Assembly: GCA_963839475.1 (NCBI GenBank)
Contig: CAWIVH010000017.1
Location: 1 to 64,000, forward strand
Reading direction: 5' to 3'
From: CAWIVH01 sp963839475
GTDB lineage: Bacteria > Acidobacteriota > UBA6911
Length of the DNA: 64,000 nucleotides
Positions 17,554-26,103 of this stretch are shown one piece after another; the stretch's first letter is position 1; every line of letters starts with the position of its first letter. The position numbers and the translations under genes are program-made. The notes under the pieces were generated by a model. The model was not told the DNA's origin and made no database searches. It saw only the letters and a program-made list of their open reading frames with translations.

Positions 17554-18211
17554 AAACCCTCCTGTCTGGCCGGGAGGTTACGAAGCACCTCCATACGCCA
17601 AAGAGAACCGGTAGATACGAGCGGTTTCCATCATTGCGCAATGTGCTCCATCAGCCGGAACGGTTTGTTCGCATCCGGAGCCGATCCAGGTTGACGAGAG
17701 TATTGCCACCAAACCACAGCAGCGAGTGTTGGGCGAGGAAATGTCCAGCAGAGCCGCTGAAACGCTTTTTTCTCTACTGGTGCGAGGAACTGTAGGCGGC
17801 TCGTTCGCTCGAGCAAGATGCCACTGGTGCGTGATCCTGTACTGGAGCCAAGTCCGTATCGGTAACATTCGAGTCTAGGCCTGTTCAAAAAAGAGAGTCA
17901 ATAAAAAACGCAGTCTTACTGTAGCCCAAAGAGAATCGGCGAAAAAAGATGGGTGTCCAGAATCACCCAAATCATGGGCGCCCAGAATTCCAGATTGGAG
18001 GATGTCCATAATTCGCCGATAAAACACGAGGTTGGAGGCAATCTGGGTAGCGATTTGGGCGGAGCAGGAAGTAAAATAAACCGGCAGGTGCAACCTACCG
18101 ATTTGGCTTGCAGCGTATAGTATGACTTCCAGTATGCAATCGACTCAGCTGACTGGCGCGACGGCAGGGGTGCCGGCGCCGCGGCCATTGAAACAAAGTG
18201 AGGTGCCGATA
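17554..18211 (+). other. Intergenic region between divergent genes
   Basis: About 660 bases. No gene was recognised. A small hairpin (GGGTGTCC...GGACACCC-like pairing is partial; GGGTG-TCCAGAAT-CACCC near 17949-17966) and AT-rich tracts are present. Promoters of both flanking genes must lie here. Confidence 0.3.
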
Positions 18212-19468
18212 ATGACGAAACTCCTCCGCAGGTCCCGAATTTTGCTGTTTGCCCTGGTTTTTGCCGGAAATCTATCCGCTCAGACCGGCTTCTACCTGAA
18301 AGACGGCGACCGGGTCGTCTTTTATGGCGACAGCATAACCAATCAGAGGCTGTATACCACCTTTGCTGAAACATTCGTCCTGACGCGCTTTCCGCAGATG
18401 AAGGTGGATTTCATTCATTCCGGATGGGGCGGCGACAGGGTTTCAGGCGGCGGGGGTGGATCGATTGAACTCCGCCTGAACCGCGATGTCATCATTTACC
18501 GGCCAACGGTGGTGACCATCATGCTGGGCATGAATGATGGCCGCTACCGCGCTTTCGACCAGGAGATCTTCAATGCCTATAGCACGGGCTATGAAAAGAT
18601 GGTTCAGATGCTCCGGTCAGCCGTTCCTGCGCTGCGCATGACTTTAATTCAGCCCTCACCATATGATGACATTACCAGAGCTCCCGGCTTCGAAGGAGGA
18701 TACAACGCCGTGCTGGTCCGCTACGGACAATTCCTCCAGGAATACGCCAGGAAGGAAGGGCTCGACCTTGCCGATTTGAATACGTCCGTCGTAGCCGCAC
18801 TTCAAAAGGCAAATGCGGCCGATCCCGCGACGGCCCAAAAAATAATACCGGACCGGGTACACCCGGCGGCACCCGGTCATCTTCTTATGACCGCCGCCCT
18901 TCTCAAAGCTTGGAGTGCGCCAGGCACCGTGAGCACCGTGGAGATCGACGCAAGGGAAAAGAAGGTGCTCCATCGGGAAAACACGGAGTTGAGCGACCTG
19001 CAGTCCCCAGGAAACCTTTCCTGGATTCAGACTGACCGGTCACTTCCCATGCCGGTTGACCTGAAGGATCCGGTGTGGGCGCTTGTGCTGCGATCCTCTG
19101 AATTTATGCAGGATCTCAACCGGCAGATTCTCAAGGTGACCGGTCTTCGGCCGGGCAATTACGGGGTATCGATTGACGGTGAGGAGGCGGGGATTTTTGC
19201 GGGCGATGCGTTGGCCGCAGGGATTAATCTTGCTTTGTATCCGACTCCGATGTTTCGTCAGGCAGCGGCTGTCCATGCCTTGACGCTCAAACACAACAAC
19301 ATACACGAGACCCGCTGGCGGCAGATTCAGCTGGCACTGGAAGGGGATGATCTGATCCAGAAACCGGCAGCGCTGGGGGTGTTGGATTCGCTGGAAGCCG
19401 AGTTGATTCAGCTGCAGCGGGCGAAAGCCCAGCCGAAACCCCACAGGTTTGACATTATTCCGAAATAG
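18212..19468 (+). CDS. Secreted SGNH/GDSL hydrolase
   Basis: Esterase-like enzyme outside the cytoplasm. From ATG 18212 (MTKLLRRSR) a signal peptide runs to about FAGNLSAQ. The SGNH blocks follow: block I FYGDSIT (nucleophile Ser), block II GWGGDRVSGG (Gly), block III MLGMNDGRY (Asn), and block V DRVHPAAPGHLLM (Asp and His). The domain ends near residue 240; a further ~180 residues (KKVLHRENTELSDLQSPGN..., GLRPGNYGVSIDGEEAGIF) look beta-rich and are common in family members acting on carbohydrate esters. The ORF can open at 18122, but the signal peptide and a gagg ribosome site favour 18212. Substrate unknown. Confidence 0.87.
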   Translation: MTKLLRRSRILLFALVFAGNLSAQTGFYLKDGDRVVFYGDSITNQRLYTTFAETFVLTRFPQMKVDFIHSGWGGDRVSGGGGGSIELRLNRDVIIYRPTVVTIMLGMNDGRYRAFDQEIFNAYSTGYEKMVQMLRSAVPALRMTLIQPSPYDDITRAPGFEGGYNAVLVRYGQFLQEYARKEGLDLADLNTSVVAALQKANAADPATAQKIIPDRVHPAAPGHLLMTAALLKAWSAPGTVSTVEIDAREKKVLHRENTELSDLQSPGNLSWIQTDRSLPMPVDLKDPVWALVLRSSEFMQDLNRQILKVTGLRPGNYGVSIDGEEAGIFAGDALAAGINLALYPTPMFRQAAAVHALTLKHNNIHETRWRQIQLALEGDDLIQKPAALGVLDSLEAELIQLQRAKAQPKPHRFDIIPK

Positions 19469-19882
19469 TTGCCGCATCATGCATAGGTGCCAGATCGGAG
19501 CCTGGAATCCGGAATGAAGAAGAGCTGCAGCTTGATCAGACTGTCGTTCCCCAATGGCGGCAGTCGTTCTGGTTCAGATCCGCCGGATCGCCGGCGCTCC
19601 TGTTCGCAATGGTGCCGGCAGGCTGAATGGCTTCGGACCGCCGCATCAAGCGCAAGATGGTGGAGTCCAGAAAGGCACCCCAGCTGGCTCTGGAGAGGAA
19701 AAAGGTGGGAGACGATCTGCGATAAAAAGAGGCACAGCTCCGGATCATCGCCTCCAATATTCGCGGAATCGTATTCCGGGGCGGTTTTGTTTTATAAAAG
19801 AGTGACGAAGGCCTAATTTTATTTTTTTTGCGTAAGCATCCGGCGCTTGGACTGCTCATCGCATTAAAGGAGCGTATCACAA
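19469..19882 (+). other. Intergenic region, possible decayed gene
   Basis: About 410 bases. A plus-strand frame interrupted by three stops reads EELQLDQTVVPQWRQSFW and MASDRRIKRKMVESRKAPQ, which looks like worn coding sequence, but I recognise no family. Confidence 0.3.
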
Positions 19883-20971
19883 ATGGCACCTATGACACGC
19901 CGTTCATGGATCACAAGTAATGTAGCGATTGCTGCCGGCAGCGCGGTTTCAGCTTTGCCCAAGAAGGCACATGCAGCGCGGCAGGGCAAAATAATAATGT
20001 CGCACGTTCTCAGTTTGAATGAACAGGAACGCTTGAAACTCTGCCTGCAGATGGGTGTTACACATGTCGTTTCAACGCCATCTTTGAGAGGCATTGGCCC
20101 CGATCAATATGCAGCGGCGATGAGCAAACACAAAGATGCATGGGCTGAGGCCGGATTCTCCGTTTCCGTCTATGAAACCATGACGCCAGTTCCTGCTGAT
20201 AATATCAGGCGGGGTTCGTCCGGCCGGGATCAAGAACTCAAAAACTGGATTGCCGTCATCGAAGCCATGGGGAAGGTGGGCATTCCGGTATTGTGTTACA
20301 ACTTCGGACAAGGAGGAAAGCGAACAAGTAACAAAGTCGTTTTGCGCGGAGGAGCCATTACGACCGAACATGATTATGAAGAATCGAAGAAACTTCCTCC
20401 TGCAAATGAAATTTATACTGAAGATCAGCTGTGGGACGCTCTCACGTGGTTCATAGAACGAATAATTCCTGTGTGTGAAAAAGCAAATGTCAAAATGGGG
20501 TATCATCCAAACGATCCTGCGGTATCTCCGTATCTCGGCTCTGCGCAAATCATGATAAGCCCCGCGGCCTACCGCCGTCTGTTTTCCATTGCAGACAGCC
20601 CGCACAATGGCGTCTCGTTCTGCCAGGGTAACTTCAGATCGATGAAATACGCGGCAGGTGAAAGCATTTATTCGGTGGCCACGGAATTTGCCGAGAAACG
20701 CAAAATTCAATTTGTTCACTTCCGTGATGTCGAAGGTACCGCGGAGACCCGCTACCACGAAACATTTCATGACAACGGACCGACAGATATGGCCAGAATG
20801 CTCCAATGTTATACGAGGGGAGGATTCGTTGGCCCTTTGCGTACCGACCATGCGCCAGCGATGGAGGGCGAGGATGCGCAAGCAAGACCGGGCTATGCCA
20901 TGTTAGGACATATTTTCGCAATCGGATATACGATAGGTTTGATGCAAGCATTGAACATAGCTTACGAGTAG
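19883..20971 (+). CDS. Tat-exported mannonate dehydratase-like protein
   Basis: 362 residues. The N-terminus MAPMTRRSWITSNVAIAAGSAV is a Tat-type leader (TRRSWI followed by a hydrophobic stretch). The rest follows the UxuA TIM-barrel fold: VGIPVLCYNFG, VKMGYHPNDPAVS, GVSFCQGNFRSM, IQFVHFRDVEG, ETFHDNGPTDM, and the ending RPGYAMLGHIFAIGYTIGLMQAL. UxuA turns D-mannonate into 2-keto-3-deoxygluconate and uses metal held by His/Cys/Asp residues, which appear present. An exported copy may have another sugar-acid substrate. A ribosome site (aaggag) precedes ATG 19883. Downstream lies a glucuronoyl esterase relic, which would fit an old uronic-acid locus. Confidence 0.82.
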   Translation: MAPMTRRSWITSNVAIAAGSAVSALPKKAHAARQGKIIMSHVLSLNEQERLKLCLQMGVTHVVSTPSLRGIGPDQYAAAMSKHKDAWAEAGFSVSVYETMTPVPADNIRRGSSGRDQELKNWIAVIEAMGKVGIPVLCYNFGQGGKRTSNKVVLRGGAITTEHDYEESKKLPPANEIYTEDQLWDALTWFIERIIPVCEKANVKMGYHPNDPAVSPYLGSAQIMISPAAYRRLFSIADSPHNGVSFCQGNFRSMKYAAGESIYSVATEFAEKRKIQFVHFRDVEGTAETRYHETFHDNGPTDMARMLQCYTRGGFVGPLRTDHAPAMEGEDAQARPGYAMLGHIFAIGYTIGLMQALNIAYE

Positions 20972-21019
20972 ATTTGCATCGCATTGGAATATCAGGCAGT
21001 GCGTTCCTTGGGGATGTCC

Positions 21020-21157
21020 GATCACCATGGCGAATCGTGTAGCTCCGGCGCCGGCCCAAGGTAAAGTCTTTCTCAGGCAAGAGATCCCCATGATTGCCAC
21101 ACGCCCGGCATCCACTGCCGGATCGGTCTCCAGATAATCAAGGGCGCGCCTCAGGCC
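21020..21157 (-). pseudogene. CE15-like glucuronoyl esterase fragment
   Basis: The minus strand encodes GLRRALDYLETDPAVDAGRVAIMGISCLRKT, then LPWAGAGATRFAMVIG. This is the nucleophile-elbow segment of glucuronoyl esterases (expected G-H-S-R-L-G-K-T followed by ALWAGA...RFA). Here the elbow reads GISCLRKT, so the His, Arg and Gly around the Ser have changed. Neither end of the ~400-residue domain is present. It is a gene relic of about 45 codons. Confidence 0.65.
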
Positions 21158-21365
21158 CCGATCACGCCCCACTCGTTCGGGGCAGGCTCTTTCTGCCCCG
21201 GCCTCAGATATAATGCGCGCACAGCGGATCCCCTTCACTTTCACGTCTGCGGCAATGCCGGAGCAAGACCAAGGAGGACTCCAATGGCAAAGCCACCCGG
21301 GGGTGCAGCGATAGTGAGGGCAACGGGCGCGAGTTCAACGATGGTTCCGGTTGTTATAACCGTAC

Positions 21366-21400
21366 AAAAAAATCGGCGGCCCAAATCACCGAGGGCCGCC
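21366..21400 (-). terminator. Rho-independent terminator of the 21431-21934 gene
   Basis: On the minus strand GGCGGCCC pairs with GGGCCGCC across a 10-base loop and is followed by ga and a run of seven T (21366-21372 on plus are A). It lies about 30 bases past the stop of the secreted protein gene. Confidence 0.8.
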
Positions 21401-21430
21401 GCGTTTGCAGCACCGGGAATACCAGTCAAT

Positions 21431-21934
21431 TCAATAACTGACATTTCCCGACAGGGTCCACGTGACCGGGAAAACCCATGTCTCAAGATCCAGGGTTTCA
21501 AAGAAAGTGGCATTCAGGGTTCCGGTGGCTTTCGCGAACCGGCCCGTTCCGCCTATTATCACCAGATCGGCCTCTCCATAGTACTGGGGTGCGTCGTCCG
21601 ATACCCATGTGACAAAACCCGTGTAGGTACCCTGGATTTCGTCACCATTGGCAGCCACGATCGTGAAAGTGCCGTTGAGAAGTTCTCCGGATGCGGTGGG
21701 CTGGTGTACCGTGTACATTTTCGACAGCCCCAGATGCGTGAGTGTACCGCCCATATCGCCAAGGGTGAAAAAATCCCAATCGCCTCCTCCGTAAATATCG
21801 AAGGTAAAGGCACCGTTGAGTACCCCGCAAACAAATCGAGGAACGGTTTTTGTCTGCTTGCTGTCCGCCGCACCGGCAAAGGACGGCAGAGCCAGTGCCA
21901 GAAGCACCACCAACAACAAAGCGGTCTTTTTCAT
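21431..21934 (-). CDS. Small secreted beta-barrel-like protein
   Basis: 167 residues. Signal peptide MKKTALLLVVLLALALPSFAGAA, preceded by a strong ribosome site (aggag). The mature part is rich in strands: FDIYGGGDWDFFTLGDMGG, NGTFTIVAANGDEIQGTYTGFVTW, and IIGGTGRFAKATGTLNATF. The 'GGTGRFxxAxGTxN' strand is seen in allene-oxide-cyclase-like and related small secreted barrels of soil bacteria. No catalytic residues can be assigned. Its own terminator lies downstream. Function unknown; it is probably abundant given the expression signals. Confidence 0.72.
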   Translation of the reverse strand: MKKTALLLVVLLALALPSFAGAADSKQTKTVPRFVCGVLNGAFTFDIYGGGDWDFFTLGDMGGTLTHLGLSKMYTVHQPTASGELLNGTFTIVAANGDEIQGTYTGFVTWVSDDAPQYYGEADLVIIGGTGRFAKATGTLNATFFETLDLETWVFPVTWTLSGNVSY

Positions 21935-22146
21935 ACGAAGCTCCTTTCATGGAATAAATCGGATCAGTCCTTCCGCCCCTTCGAGCGGCCCTCCCCTCAG
22001 ATCCGGAGAGGATTTAGTGCGTTCGAAGAGTTTTTAATCGCTATCGTGAGGTGGGACAAGACGACCGGATACGACAGGGCAGGATGACGCATATTGTCGC
22101 ATTTCCTGCCTTGGTGCTATGCTGGCACACAATCAAGGGAGGTCCT

Positions 22147-23715
22147 TTGGCCGACCGGCTGGATTCGTGGAAGGAAATTGCCAGGTACCTCGGCCGTGAG
22201 GTGCGCACGGTTCAGCGTTGGGCAGCCTCGCGAAAGCTCCCTGTCCATCGCCTGCCCGGCGGCGGTCGTCCGCGCGTTTTCTCTCTCAAGCCCGAAATCG
22301 ACGCCTGGATGAACGAGAAAGAGCAGGAACAGGGCCAGGATGCGGCATCCGTGGCAGTCCTGCCTTTTTTAAATATTTCCGGCAGCGACGAAAATCAATA
22401 CTTTGGCGATGGACTTGCCGAGGAAATAATCAATGCCCTGGTGCGTATTCCCGGCCTGAGGGTGACGGCCCGGACCTCGTCATTCGCATTTTCCGCCCGC
22501 GGTCATGACGTGCGCGACATAGGGACGCAGCTGGGTACGGCATGGCTGCTGGAGGGCAGTGTTCGTCGCGACCGGCATCGGGTGCGGATTGCGGCACAGC
22601 TCATCAACACGGATAACGGTTATCACGCGTGGAGCGAATGCTACGAGCGGCGTCTCACCGATATCTTCGATATCCAGGAGGAAATCGCCCGATCCATCGC
22701 CCAGGCATTGAAGATCAAGCTCGCGCTGCCTTCTTTGCCACTTCCCCATACTGAAGACATGACGGCCTACGATCTCTGGGTCAAGGGAAGATCGATCAGC
22801 CAGCAGTTCACGCTCAAGGCCTTTGCGCAGGCCCGCGAGTGCTACGAGGCCGCGCTGCTCCGGGACCCTCGATTCGCCCGGCCGCACTTCGGCCTCGCCG
22901 AACTTCTTTTCTATGGGGTGCAGTTCGGCCTCGCACCGGAACCCGATGCCCTTTCCCGGGTCCGCGCGGCCATCACTCAATCTCTGGAACTCGATGACCG
23001 CAGCGGCGATGCTCATGCTCTCCTGGGAATCTGCCTCGGTGTGCTGGATCACGACTGGCCTGGCGCCGAAGCCGCATTTCTCCGCGCTCTGGGCCTGAGC
23101 CCGGGATCGGCGCTCATCCTGATTCAGCATGCCTGGTATCATCTCACTCCCCGCAGGAGGATCGCAGCGGCGATCGAGGCTGGGCAGCAGGCCGTGGAAC
23201 TCGATCCGCTTTCACCGCTGGCTCGCGGCTTATACGGTCTCATTTGGGTGGCCGCAAGAGACTATCCGCGGGCCGTGGAGGAATGCCGCCGGTCGGTGGA
23301 ACTGGCCCCCAGCCTCTGGTGGCTGCACTGGTTTTACGGCACCGCTTTGCTTATGCAGGGCAGGTTCATCCAGGGGTTCCGGGAATGCCGATTGGCCTAC
23401 GACCAGATTCACCAGCCCCTGATCGTTGGCGCGATGTCTTTCATTTATGGTCTTTCCCTCCGCAGAAAGAAGGCGAAACAGCTGCTTTCGGAACTTCAGG
23501 AAATGTCGCGCAACGAATATGTCCCCCCGATTGCTTTTGCCCTGGCCTATTTCGGCATCGGTGACGACAGGGTTTTCGAATGGCTGGACAAAGCCATCGA
23601 TGCCCGGGATCCCATCGTGACACACCTTCCGTCGATGCCGCTTTATGACAGCATACGGGATGACCCCAGGTTCCGCGTGCTCCTGGCAAAAATGCATCTG
23701 GAAGATCAGGACTGA
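22147..23715 (+). CDS. HTH-TolB-TPR regulator-like protein
   Basis: About 522 residues in three parts. First, an N-terminal MerR/excisionase-like HTH: DSWKEIARYLGREVRTVQRWAASRKLPVHRLPGG, PRVFSLKPEIDAWM. Second, a TolB-N/FlgO-like domain: SVAVLPFLNISGSDENQYFGDGLAEEIINALVRI, TAWLLEGSVRR, IAAQLINTDNGYHAWSE. Third, a TPR array (about 250-500): ARECYEAALLRDPRFARPHFGLAELL, AIEAGQQAVELDPLSPLARGLYG. Such proteins are typical of Acidobacteria and often sit near secreted enzymes. In-frame ATGs occur at 22051 and 22084, but the TTG at 22147 sits four bases after ggagg and opens just before the HTH, so it is preferred. DNA target unknown. Confidence 0.82.
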   Translation: MADRLDSWKEIARYLGREVRTVQRWAASRKLPVHRLPGGGRPRVFSLKPEIDAWMNEKEQEQGQDAASVAVLPFLNISGSDENQYFGDGLAEEIINALVRIPGLRVTARTSSFAFSARGHDVRDIGTQLGTAWLLEGSVRRDRHRVRIAAQLINTDNGYHAWSECYERRLTDIFDIQEEIARSIAQALKIKLALPSLPLPHTEDMTAYDLWVKGRSISQQFTLKAFAQARECYEAALLRDPRFARPHFGLAELLFYGVQFGLAPEPDALSRVRAAITQSLELDDRSGDAHALLGICLGVLDHDWPGAEAAFLRALGLSPGSALILIQHAWYHLTPRRRIAAAIEAGQQAVELDPLSPLARGLYGLIWVAARDYPRAVEECRRSVELAPSLWWLHWFYGTALLMQGRFIQGFRECRLAYDQIHQPLIVGAMSFIYGLSLRRKKAKQLLSELQEMSRNEYVPPIAFALAYFGIGDDRVFEWLDKAIDARDPIVTHLPSMPLYDSIRDDPRFRVLLAKMHLEDQD

Positions 23716-24299
23716 ATAGAAATATCAGATCAAAGAAAACAGCCACTACCCCTGAAGCCGCATCTGGGGGCGCTGATCCGGGCTGCGTTGCGGCATCGGA
23801 GGATCCATGGATGACAGCTGCCGGCGAGATTTGGAGCACGACCGGTATCTCCCCGTCCTGTTCTTCGCGGCCGCAGGGGGCATGGTGTGGGCAGTCCGGG
23901 GCTGCTTCGAACGCAGGCTCTCCGTGCGAGATGGAATCTCCGAAAAAAACAAGTAGGACGTTCGCTTGTTCTTAGCCGTGGTTCATCTCCGGAAACTTGG
24001 CACGCTCAAGACGATTGAACCACGAAGACGCCACTGAAGACCACGGAGCATTATAGACAATAATTTTGCGGTCTTAGTGGACTTAGCGGTTCGATTGATT
24101 TTGAGGTCTTTGCCGCGAATTGGATGATTCCCGGCGTGCGCAAGTCCAAGTTTCTATCTCTCAATAAACCACGCAGGCGTGGCAGGCACTCTCTGTGAGA
24201 GCGACGGCTGCGGATTCACCCTGCGAGATACTGCCTATCGGTTTCAAGGCCGACCATGAGTTATTATGAAAATGGATTTTGCGAATAGGGGAACTACTC
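23716..24299 (+). other. Intergenic region holding an imperfect inverted repeat
   Basis: About 580 bases with no supported gene. Its main feature is the inverted repeat described at 24015-24098. Confidence 0.4.
24015..24098. repeat. Imperfect inverted repeat of the 'GAACCacgAAG' type
   Basis: The left arm begins TTGAACCACGAAGACGCCAC and continues TGAAGACCACGG (24015-24046). The right arm, read on the minus strand, is AATCGAACCGCTAAGTCCAC followed by TAAGACCGC. The arms share most positions and flank an A/T-rich loop of about 25 bases, so the RNA or DNA could fold into a long hairpin. A related left arm (TTGAACCGCGAAGG) occurs at 38171. Function unknown. Confidence 0.55.
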
Positions 24300-24737
24300 A
24301 TGCGTATTTTAATCTCGATCCTTACGTGCCTCACGATGGCATCCTTCTCAGCTGCTCAGAATGCTGGCGATGAAGTGTCGGTGCGAGAGCTTGTGGGCAA
24401 ATATGCAGCGGCCCGGCAGAGCCAGGATGCCAAGGCGATTGCATTGCTCTTCACCGCGGATGCGGATCAACTGGTCTCTTCGGGGGAATGGCGGCGGGGA
24501 CGTGATGAACTGGTTCGAGGAATGCTCGAAAGTTCCCGCACCAATACCGGGGCCCGCACGATCACAGTGGAATCCGTACGCTTTCCGATCTCCGCCGTCG
24601 GGATAGCTAACGCGCGCTACGAGATCGCCGGCGTTGCCGGCGCCGAAACTCGCCGGATGTGGAGTACTTTTGTATGTGTTAAACAAGGGGGTGTTTGGCG
24701 AATTGCGGCGATCCGTAACATGCTGCCCTCCAAGTGA
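24300..24737 (+). CDS. Secreted SnoaL/DUF4440-type NTF2-like protein
   Basis: 145 residues from ATG 24300, which has agggg upstream; an ATG at 24279 is possible but lengthens the signal peptide. The leader MRILISILTCLTMASFSAAQ is followed by the NTF2 cone fold: VRELVGKYAAARQSQDAKAIALLFTADADQLVSSGEWRRGRDELVRGM, then ARTITVESVRFPISAVGIANARYEI and TFVCVKQGGVWRIAAIRN. This is the SgcJ/EcaC-like DUF4440 pattern. Members bind small molecules or serve as lipid or polyketide cyclases, but most exported forms are uncharacterised. Confidence 0.8.
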   Translation: MRILISILTCLTMASFSAAQNAGDEVSVRELVGKYAAARQSQDAKAIALLFTADADQLVSSGEWRRGRDELVRGMLESSRTNTGARTITVESVRFPISAVGIANARYEIAGVAGAETRRMWSTFVCVKQGGVWRIAAIRNMLPSK

Positions 24738-25286
24738 ACACTGGTACGGGGTGCTGTACGGAGTCGGACCAAGGTAAAATGCTGGAAACAAACGCTGATA
24801 TTGCTGACAAGGAGTGGTCCGCACTCGCCTGCAGCCGATTTTTGTGGTGTTTTTAATGTATGTTCAAGGCTCCCGGCGCCGCCGAGAAATTTTATAAACC
24901 ATCGAATAGTCCTGCATTGCGACCGGCTTTCGATACTCCGCAGGACTCGCCCTGATATAGTCGGCCCCGTCCACCAATGGCATTGTCTGAATCCTTTTGC
25001 GCCGGTGTAATTCCTTCAATATGACCCCAACGTAGCCCAGATTACGGACCGCAATCGCCGGTGTCCGTTGAGATTCGCCACTGAGCCGAGGCATAGGAGT
25101 TCCTAATCGCCATCAAAATGCATGGAATAACAAAGCTGCCGCCAAAATCGAGCTGCAAGTTCCGCTTCATTAACACTAAATAGAAAGACGTTGAGTTTGA
25201 TCAACGATTTGTTATGGTCCAACCCCGTTGGGCCCGAAGCTTCATTCCTCGACAAAACCCCCACACACGAAATCCAAAGGGAAATC
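24738..25286 (+). other. Intergenic region, no supported gene
   Basis: About 550 bases. A minus-strand ORF at 24864-25094 (GYVGVILKELHRRKRIQTMP) has protein-like composition but no recognised family and no ribosome site, so it is not called. Confidence 0.3.
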
Positions 25287-25949
25287 TCATTCCAGTACCA
25301 ATCGAATGGCTTCTGCCTTCTTGGGCCCGCAGCCCTTAACCATCATCAGTTTGCTGGTATCGGCAGTCAGTGCTTTTTCGACCGAGCCGAAGTGGCTCAA
25401 GAGCGATTCGGCAAGCTTGGGCCCGACACCCGGCAGTCCCTGCAACACAAAAAGTTTCCGTCTGCAAAGCCGTTTCGGCCGGTAACCGGAGCGACGCAGT
25501 TCCCGCCCTTTGGGCCCACCAGTTTGCTCCGCAAGGAGCCGAAACAAGACCAGAGACTCTTCCGGCCCTTCAGTAGAAATCAGTGCCAGACGCCACATCA
25601 CAGCCAGGGAAGCGTACGCCCCAAGGCGCGCGTGCGGATGCAACGTTTCCCGGCTGCAAAGCGCTGATCCCTCTATCAGGAAGAGGGGTCGAAAAGGGCA
25701 GCGAACCATCAACGATGCTTGGCGGAAGAGCCTTCCGTCGATAATGGATGCCGTCAGATCCTCTATCGTCTTCCTTTCAATCAGGACGGAGTTGTTTACC
25801 ACGTAGTCCCCAACGCGCAAGGATTCGAAACTCACATCAAACATCCCCGAATCCATTGCCAGTTTTGCGAGTTGCGTGTTTTTTTCCCTATGATCGACCA
25901 CCAGGTTGAAAATCCTCGTGTGCACCAATCTCTCCAGCCGGGGGAGCAA
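25287..25949 (-). CDS. XPF/ERCC4-type nuclease with helix-hairpin-helix domain
   Basis: 220 residues. The N-terminal ERCC4 nuclease domain shows VVDHREKN (Asp19, Glu22), GDYVVNNSVLIERKTIEDL (Gly47-Asp48, then IERKTIED with Glu58, Lys60 and Asp64), the GDx(n)ERKx3D signature of XPF, Mus81 and archaeal Hef. FRQASLMVRCPFRPLFLIEG follows as the core strand. The C-terminal tandem helix-hairpin-helix is LQGLPGVGPKLAESLLSHFGSVEKAL and MMVKGCGPKKAEAIRLVL. Known relatives cut branched or flapped DNA 3' to the junction as dimers. The helicase half of Hef is absent. Such genes are uncommon in bacteria. All catalytic residues are intact. No repair operon surrounds it. Confidence 0.88.
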   Translation of the reverse strand: MLPRLERLVHTRIFNLVVDHREKNTQLAKLAMDSGMFDVSFESLRVGDYVVNNSVLIERKTIEDLTASIIDGRLFRQASLMVRCPFRPLFLIEGSALCSRETLHPHARLGAYASLAVMWRLALISTEGPEESLVLFRLLAEQTGGPKGRELRRSGYRPKRLCRRKLFVLQGLPGVGPKLAESLLSHFGSVEKALTADTSKLMMVKGCGPKKAEAIRLVLE

Positions 25950-26103
25950 ATTTCCCGAGATGCCCCCTTTTATCTAACGGACAAACCAATATTTTGATCT
26001 ATAAAATCCCCCCCGGCCGGAAGGTCCACGCAAAGGCCGCCACGACCTCAGCCGCCATCACCGGAATTTCCTAAAAATGGAACGGCGAGATGTAGCTTTT
26101 AAG

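Noticed and set aside
17916..18374. Minus-strand ORF in the gap before the SGNH hydrolase
   Set aside because: Hydrophobic patches arise from the antisense of the signal peptide region; no support.
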